NCBI GenBank assembly: GCA_963995505.1
Contig: OZ023184.1
Location: 19,838,228 to 19,902,227 of the forward strand
Reading direction: 5' to 3'
Length of the DNA stretch: 64,000 nt
From: Hypericum androsaemum
Taxonomy: Eukaryota; Streptophyta; Magnoliopsida; Malpighiales; Hypericaceae
Position numbers and translations under genes: made by a program. The notes under the pieces are model-generated. The model searched no databases and was not told the DNA's origin. It worked only from the letters and a program-made list of their open reading frames with translations. The number at the start of each line of letters is the position of its first letter. Positions within the stretch are counted from its first letter, which is position 1. Positions 58,572 to 64,000 of the stretch are shown piece after piece.

Positions 58572-59085
58572 ATCTCTACCTTGGCGAGAAATCATCTCGT
58601 AGAAGAACCATGAAGCTCCACCCGAACTTCAACAAACTCCATATTGACAAAACACCGCCCCATGAAGAACCATGAGATCTTGCAAAACCAATCCGACTCC
58701 ACTGACTCAATCTCGGACCATAGATAACTGCATCAATAATATCATCTCAACTTTATCACCACCTTTTTCTGTTCAATCACTTGGAGCCAGCCCCCAAACT
58801 CGAGCTTCTGAGCTTGTTTGGCCTATTTTCTCCAACCTCCATCGAACCCCAACTAGCGAATCCACTTTCTGAAGCAACCTTGCGACCAATAGACGTACCC
58901 TCTATTTTTTGATCAGCCCTATGCTCCGCAACCTCGAACCGCTCTTCTGTTGGACCTTTTTATCTCAAACTAATGCTACTTGCTATAGCATACAAAGGGC
59001 AACCTTTTGTTCTACTAAGTAGAACCCTCGACATGCCTCGAATTCTACTGTTCAGCCTTGAGTGAGATACCCGATTCGTCCGTTG
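58289..59085 (-). mobile_element. Second copy of the Copia deletion derivative, broken
   Basis: 58289-58571 is an LTR of the same family as at 20992 (283 bp because of one extra GGAATA unit). The following 510 bp match the internal sequence at 21270-21780 closely, including the polypurine tract and non-pol region. Similarity ends at about 59085 where a different LTR begins. The missing remainder probably lies outside the window, beyond the inserted element. Confidence 0.85.
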
Positions 59086-60727
59086 TGTCACTGAAAGGAA
59101 GGATTTTCACCCCTCTTGCAATAAAGAGTAAGTACGGGATTGTCGTCCTACAAGGACTAAGCTAGTCCGCAAATTCGACTTTACTGCTAGTTTGGGACAA
59201 TGAGATATGGAGGTGTCAATTCCAAATACGAATTGGTTACTACAACGACTAAATAATGAGAAGATTTAAACAATAAAGGAAAGAGTGGGCTTGGTGCCAA
59301 TGACAACTAAATAACCAAATGGCATATGGGGTTTATTAAATTCGTGTTATGGTCCGGATGTTTCTTAAGCAACTAATCAACGCTCCCGCGACCGATTAGT
59401 CTAAATCGATAGTTAATTAGGCTTAGATGAACCAACCGCGCTCCCGCGACTAATTAGCCAACTAATCTAACTAATCACCAACTATAATCATCATCCCTTG
59501 GACAACTAGTCACCTAAGGTGATCCCTCAACAATAGGCAACTAGTTAACTAGTTAAATGGTCCATTAATCCTAACTCCTCCTGGCGATTAGCATTAACTT
59601 AGTTCATAATCAAGGTGATCAAGCAAGATTAAGCATTAAACACATTAACTAGTTCATAAATCTTAACATATTAACCCCACAAAATCATAGGCTAAGTAGA
59701 TGCCATCAAGGCACCTAACCCACAAATGAACTACTCACACATGTTCAACAAACAACACAAATTACCCATTGAACAAAGTAAATAGAACATGAACATAAAG
59801 ATAGAGTTTAGGAAAGCTCAATGATGTCTTCAAGAGCTCCCTCCTAACTCCTTCTTCAAGTTCCTTCCAAGCTCAACAATGGCTTCCACTCCTAGCTTCT
59901 ACTCTTGGCCACGTTTTTCTCTATGTTCTTCCAAGGAAGGCCACGGTTTTCTCTCCTCTCCTCTTCAAATGGTGAGCCACGTTTTTGGTCCAAGGGAGAG
60001 AGGGTTGGCAGCCACGTTTTTTTTGGTCCAGGAGGGAGGAAAGAATGAATGGTTAGTGGTTAAGTGTTGGAAGATGAAAGTGGAGTATGGAAGAGTGGAA
60101 AATGGGAGATAGTGGGAGACAATGGAAGTAGTGGGGGACAATGGAAAGTAGTGGAGTATGGGGAGTTTGCTAGTGGAATTCCAGCCAAGAAGTGGTGGAA
60201 TGGCAGCCAAGAAACGTCATGGCAAATTCTGGAATGGTCCCAGAATTTTGGCCAATTTCGGATAGGCGAGTCCTCAGATTTGAAGCTTGACTTCATGCGC
60301 ATTTTTGACCCTCTTGAACTTCGAATTTGAAGAAGACTAAAGAAACAAAGTTATAGCCACGGATGTCGTCTTTCTAAAACCGCCTCATTTGTCTCCATTG
60401 GACTTCGTATGAAAAAGTTATCTTTATTTGAGTCACTCGAGGTCAGTCTGCTCAATGTCGTCGCCGTCCCGATCGTGCACCATTCTTCAAGGCTGATCCG
60501 ATCGCCTTTGACACACTCCAAAACGCACCAATATCCTCCCTGCATCACCACAAAGCCTCCTTCAAATAAACATGAATGAAACTTAAGGAAAATCACAAGA
60601 ACTACACTAAAACGTTCAAAGTACGATATATACAAATACAATGATAAATAACACACAACAACACTAGAAACAACGGAAAATCAACACTAAAACATACATA
60701 GATGATCGAGTGTTTTGACACTCATCA
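59086..60727 (-). mobile_element. Long LTR (about 1.64 kb) of an LTR retrotransposon inserted in the Copia derivative
   Basis: On the minus strand it starts TGATGAGTGTCAAAACACTC at 60727, right after a purine tract (CAAGTGTGGGGGTG), so it is a 3' LTR, and ends CAGTGACA at 59086. It lacks coding sequence. Its U5 side repeats a CGCTCCCGCGAC word twice (59384 and 59440). Sequence homologous to its middle is found in the opposite orientation at 62419-64000. The superfamily is not clear; exact left end may be two bases off. Confidence 0.7.
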
Positions 60728-60741
60728 CACCCCCACACTTG
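60728..60741 (-). other. Polypurine tract
   Basis: The minus strand reads CAAGTGTGGGGGTG directly before the LTR start. A second like motif (CAAGTGTGGGGGTG) lies at 62169-62182. Confidence 0.7.
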
Positions 60742-62418
60742 AATCATTGCTTGTCCCTAAGCAATACTCATACAAACATAATCACAATCACAATCACATA
60801 AGAAAGAAAATATGATAAGGACAAGACAAGGCATGATAAATTCATAGATTGACTCCCCTCAAAATCTCAAACTCAAATCAAAAGTCCACCCCACTACCTA
60901 GTTAGTTCATCAACCCAAACACAAAGAGTAAGAACCGGTAGACACCTCACCACTCGGTGGTTCAACCAAGTGTTATCGCTATGTAAAAGACACTAGAAGG
61001 TTAACCACTCAGAGGTTCGGAAATTTTTTTGCTCACGATTTGTAAGTAGCCAACTTCCTATCTCTCGCGTACATGACCGATGTCTTTCAAAATATCCTAC
61101 GTCCTACTCAATAGTGTCTCAAAGTCGTGTGGTTGCTCGTGAACCAGGAGCTTTCAAATGGGTTGTAATGGGGCTAAGGTATTGGTGAGATAATATATAT
61201 GAATAGTAGTTAAACCACCCAATCCAAGGACATGTTACAAAAGTACTATAGTCACTCGTCTATTCTAAACATCTTCACCATAAATAGCTAAAGCACACTC
61301 CCAAAATTCACCCATTATCTAAGACCGCATGGCACGAGTTATGCCAATTATAAATGCCTTATTCAACCTTCACTTTTCTTTCTTTCTTTTCTTTTCTTTT
61401 CTTTTCTTCTTTTTTTTCTCTCTTTTTTTCTCTTTTTTTTTCTTTTTCTACAAATACAAACACAAACACAAACACAAACACAAACACAAACTTGGCATTT
61501 TCTAGGCAAAAACTCGGCTTCTTTGTATGGCCTCTCGATTACCCAAATTCCCAATGAATTAACCCATAAGAACACCAAGCTACCAACTAAATCCAATACA
61601 TATCATTTCCCAAAATATGTAGACTATGTGTCCTCGGATCGGATGACCAAAGGTCGGGAGGATGGTGGATATAAGGCTTAAAGTTGGTATACATATAATA
61701 TGATCAATGAATGGCTAGGCTCAATGGGTCAAAGTAATGGATATAAAGGTTCTTGGCTCTAAAGCTCTAGGCTCAATTTCAAAGGATTAGCCCCCGTCAT
61801 TCACTAACGCCACACAACCAAGACCATGTCAAGTACTAGTAGGATACCTCGATCAACCGAACTCATGTAGGCACCTCATGAATAAATGAAGACGGTTGTC
61901 TTCTCCTTCGGCTCAAAGTTCCTCACAAGGTCACTCGTCAACTCTCTAGTCTAATCTACATAGTGAAACCACTAGTCTAAACAACCGAGGGTGAGGTTTC
62001 TACAAGTTCTTAGGCCTTGTGCTCGAGTTCATTTCCTAACTAGGTATGTGGTAAACTTTTAACACAAGTTAAAGAATTTTGAAGGGGGTCAAATTTTGAA
62101 AATTCATGCCAAATCATTGCCTAATCAAGACAAACTAAATCTAAACACATAAAGGTAAGTGGAACCACACCCCCACACTTGAAGAACACCTTGTCCTCAA
62201 GGTGGAGGGAGCACACATACATCTAAACAATTGGACTATACTAATAAATGCATTAAGAAGAAAGCATGGACATCAAACAAACAAGAAGAACAAGACATCA
62301 CAAAGACATATAGTAAACTTAAAACATCACGAAGACAAGAAAATAAAGTGCTAGGAGACTCCCCTTAGTCTTGAGGTGGAGATGGTGGTCGTGGTGGAAT
62401 GTTGTAATGAGAACGCAT
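60742..62418 (-). mobile_element. Internal, non-coding 3' part of the long-LTR element
   Basis: About 1.7 kb without a reading frame beyond chance. Two places have the word CCCCCACACTTGAA (60732 and 62170), each followed by a CTTGTCC word. It should be the untranslated stretch between pol and the 3' LTR, by inference from the polypurine tract. Confidence 0.5.
61367..61490. repeat. Polypyrimidine tract followed by (ACAAAC)n
   Basis: About 80 bp of T with C (TTTTCTTTTC type) and then six to seven ACAAAC units. Confidence 0.9.
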
Positions 62419-62640
62419 TGATGAGTGTGTAAACACTCATGTGTTTGTTGTATGATTTGATCATATTTAATCATGTTTTGATCCGTTTTGGTCTTGTCCT
62501 ATTGAGTCTTTTGTTTGTTTTATGTTTTTGAGTCTCGATTGGACTTCTACTGTTTGTCGTGTATTTTGGCAGGTACTTTGAGCGGTTCATGGATAAGTGG
62601 AGCTAGGATGAGATGAAGAAAAGCGAGGAGCTGACTTATG

Positions 62641-62755
62641 AAGATAAGTAGCTCATCCGAAGTCCGGTCTCCAATTCCAGCGGCCGCCGGTCTTCAATTC
62701 CAGACTGATCTTGAAGGACTAAAATGACGATAAGTAGCTCATCCGAAGTCCGATG
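62641..62755. repeat. Short direct repeats in the right-hand LTR
   Basis: GATAAGTAGCTCATCCGAAG occurs at 62643 and again at 62731, and CAATTCCAG occurs twice between them. A NotI word (GCGGCCGC) lies at 62681. Confidence 0.7.
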
Positions 62756-63128
62756 GAGTCAAATAAAGTGGCTGTGGAAAGAAGACATCTGTGGCTACAA
62801 CTTTTCTTCAAAGGTCATCCTCAAATTATGAGTCAAAGATGTCCGAAAAATGGTCCCAAAGTCAAGCTCAGAATCTGTGATGAAATTCCAGATTTCTGGC
62901 TTCCGAATTTGAGGAATAATTGCGGGCCCATTTCGAATTTGTTTAGCACTTTCATTTGCTAGAACTGCACATGAGATGTGTGGCATGTGTGGCATGTTTT
63001 GTGTAATGATTTCCCTTGGCATGTGTGGCATGTTCTCCATTGGTATCCTTAGGTGGAAAGATGAGCTTTCCAACTCAAAAGAGAGCTTTCCAACTCAAAA
63101 GAGGAAGGAAAGCTCTCATCTCAACTTC

Positions 63129-63137
63129 TATAAATAG
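63129..63137 (+). promoter_or_regulatory. TATA box of the right-hand LTR
   Basis: TATAAATAG lies about 710 bp into the LTR, a usual place for the U3/R border in long plant LTRs. Confidence 0.55.
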
Positions 63138-64000
63138 AGGATGGATGTAGAGACATGGACATCAAGAGATATCTAGTTTTTGAAGAATATAGTTGTGAGA
63201 TTGAGAGTTGTGAGGAATACCAAGGAGGAGCACCATTGGAGGAATGCTAGAAGGGAGCTTGAAGAAGGATGCTTGAGGAAGCTCTTGACCACATCTTGAG
63301 TTTTCTCTATCTCTCTCTTTAATGTTACTTTCTATCATTTTCTTGTATAAGTTTTCTTCTTGTATGAACATGACTTGTGAGTAGTTTTTCTTGTGAGTAC
63401 GATGCTTTAATTATGTGATTACTTATCTATGTTGGGTTATGGTTTGATCAACTTTCGTAGTAGTTGTCAATTGATGATCGTAATGCTTAATCTAACTTGA
63501 TCACTTAGATTATGATGTTAGTTGATGATAGTGGACCGAAAGGCATTAAATTCAATGGAAGGATCAATTGACATATTCTTAGGTATTAATGAGACATCTT
63601 GATACTAAGGGATAACCCACGAGGAGTTAACTTTATAATTGAGTTTAGCTTAGTTCACGATCTAATTAATGAGCGAAAGCGTTAGTTGGTATTCGTGAAC
63701 TATTCTAGCTTAGTTTTATCGGCCTAATGAGCGAAAGCGTTAGGAGGATGCATTAGAACACTCCGGGTACTAGTTAGAACTTCATAAATAACCATGATCT
63801 TGACATAGATATGTAGTCCATAAAAGCATCGTGCTCTCTTTATTTCATTAAGTACAAACCGTCTTTCTACATTTCTTAATTTACTTATTGTCTTGCAACC
63901 TCATATCATTCTTTACTTTACGAACTTGTTTCAATTTGGCTACATACGATTGATTGTTTCAATTTTCATGTTCTATCTCTCTCAGTTCAAGAACCTTACT

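Larger units (their letters stand above)
62419..64000 (+). mobile_element. Related LTR in opposite orientation, runs off the window
   Basis: It begins TGATGAGTGTGTAAACACTC, like the LTR ending at 60727. It shares with that LTR, inverted, the segment around 62735-62815 versus 60340-60420, a CTTGAAGAAGG region (63258 versus 59850) and twin GAGCGAAAGCGTTAG words (63671 and 63729). A TATA box lies at 63129. The 3' end is outside the window, so solo LTR or full element cannot be told. Confidence 0.65.

Noticed and set aside
1..64000. tRNA, rRNA or CRISPR arrays
   Set aside because: No cloverleaf with intact A and B boxes outside SINEs, no rRNA words and no spaced identical repeats were seen.

Overview
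The window is nuclear DNA of a flowering plant, most likely a eudicot. It holds intron-containing genes for plant-only families (a NAC factor, a DUF1666 protein, a ZF-HD homeodomain protein, a CLE peptide precursor) and a RING-CH ligase, all in AT-rich DNA with a dense, nested layer of plant retrotransposons and Mutator-like elements. The species cannot be named from the sequence.

Five host genes are supported. They are a FEZ-like NAC factor (4631-6001, +, 3 exons), a DUF1666 protein (7296-11610, -, 5 exons), a single-exon ZF-HD protein (34416-35150, -), a CLE45-like peptide precursor (50211-50486, -) and a membrane RING-CH (MARCH-type) E3 ligase (54801-56563, -, 7 exons). Every splice junction given was phased by hand, and each joined CDS is a whole number of codons. 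The genes look independent; there is no operon-like logic.

Between them lie mobile elements. From 13.4 to 20.0 kb there is a LINE ORF1 remnant and then a 5'-truncated LINE (15-bp target duplication) split by a 1956-bp solo LTR (5-bp duplication). From 20.7 to 32.0 kb one minus-strand LINE with a perfect 14-bp duplication carries three later intrusions: a 1.95-kb Copia deletion derivative (duplication CGAAT), a captured fragment of a REVEILLE-type MYB gene, and a 4.7-kb decayed Copia element (duplication CGATC) whose 3' LTR is half deleted. At 40.7-44.1 kb sit two sibling Mutator-like elements with about 200-bp terminal inverted repeats and imperfect 9-bp duplications; the first is a Pack-MULE holding pieces of a BIG/Sec7 ARF-GEF gene and an ISWI remodeler gene. 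From 58.3 kb to the end, a second copy of the Copia derivative is broken by a long-LTR element, and a related LTR lies in the opposite orientation.

Smaller items include two SINEs with target duplications, several short LINE tails, and a set of ultra-short poly(A)-bearing insertions (16-38 bp) inside 13-19-bp duplications. There is also a hairpin MITE-like element, a 225-bp tandem duplication and several minisatellites. I saw no tRNA, rRNA or CRISPR array.

The most rewarding parts are the Pack-MULE pair, the REVEILLE fragment inside the LINE, the ultra-short retropositions, and the Copia derivative that recurs with the same internal sequence at two loci.
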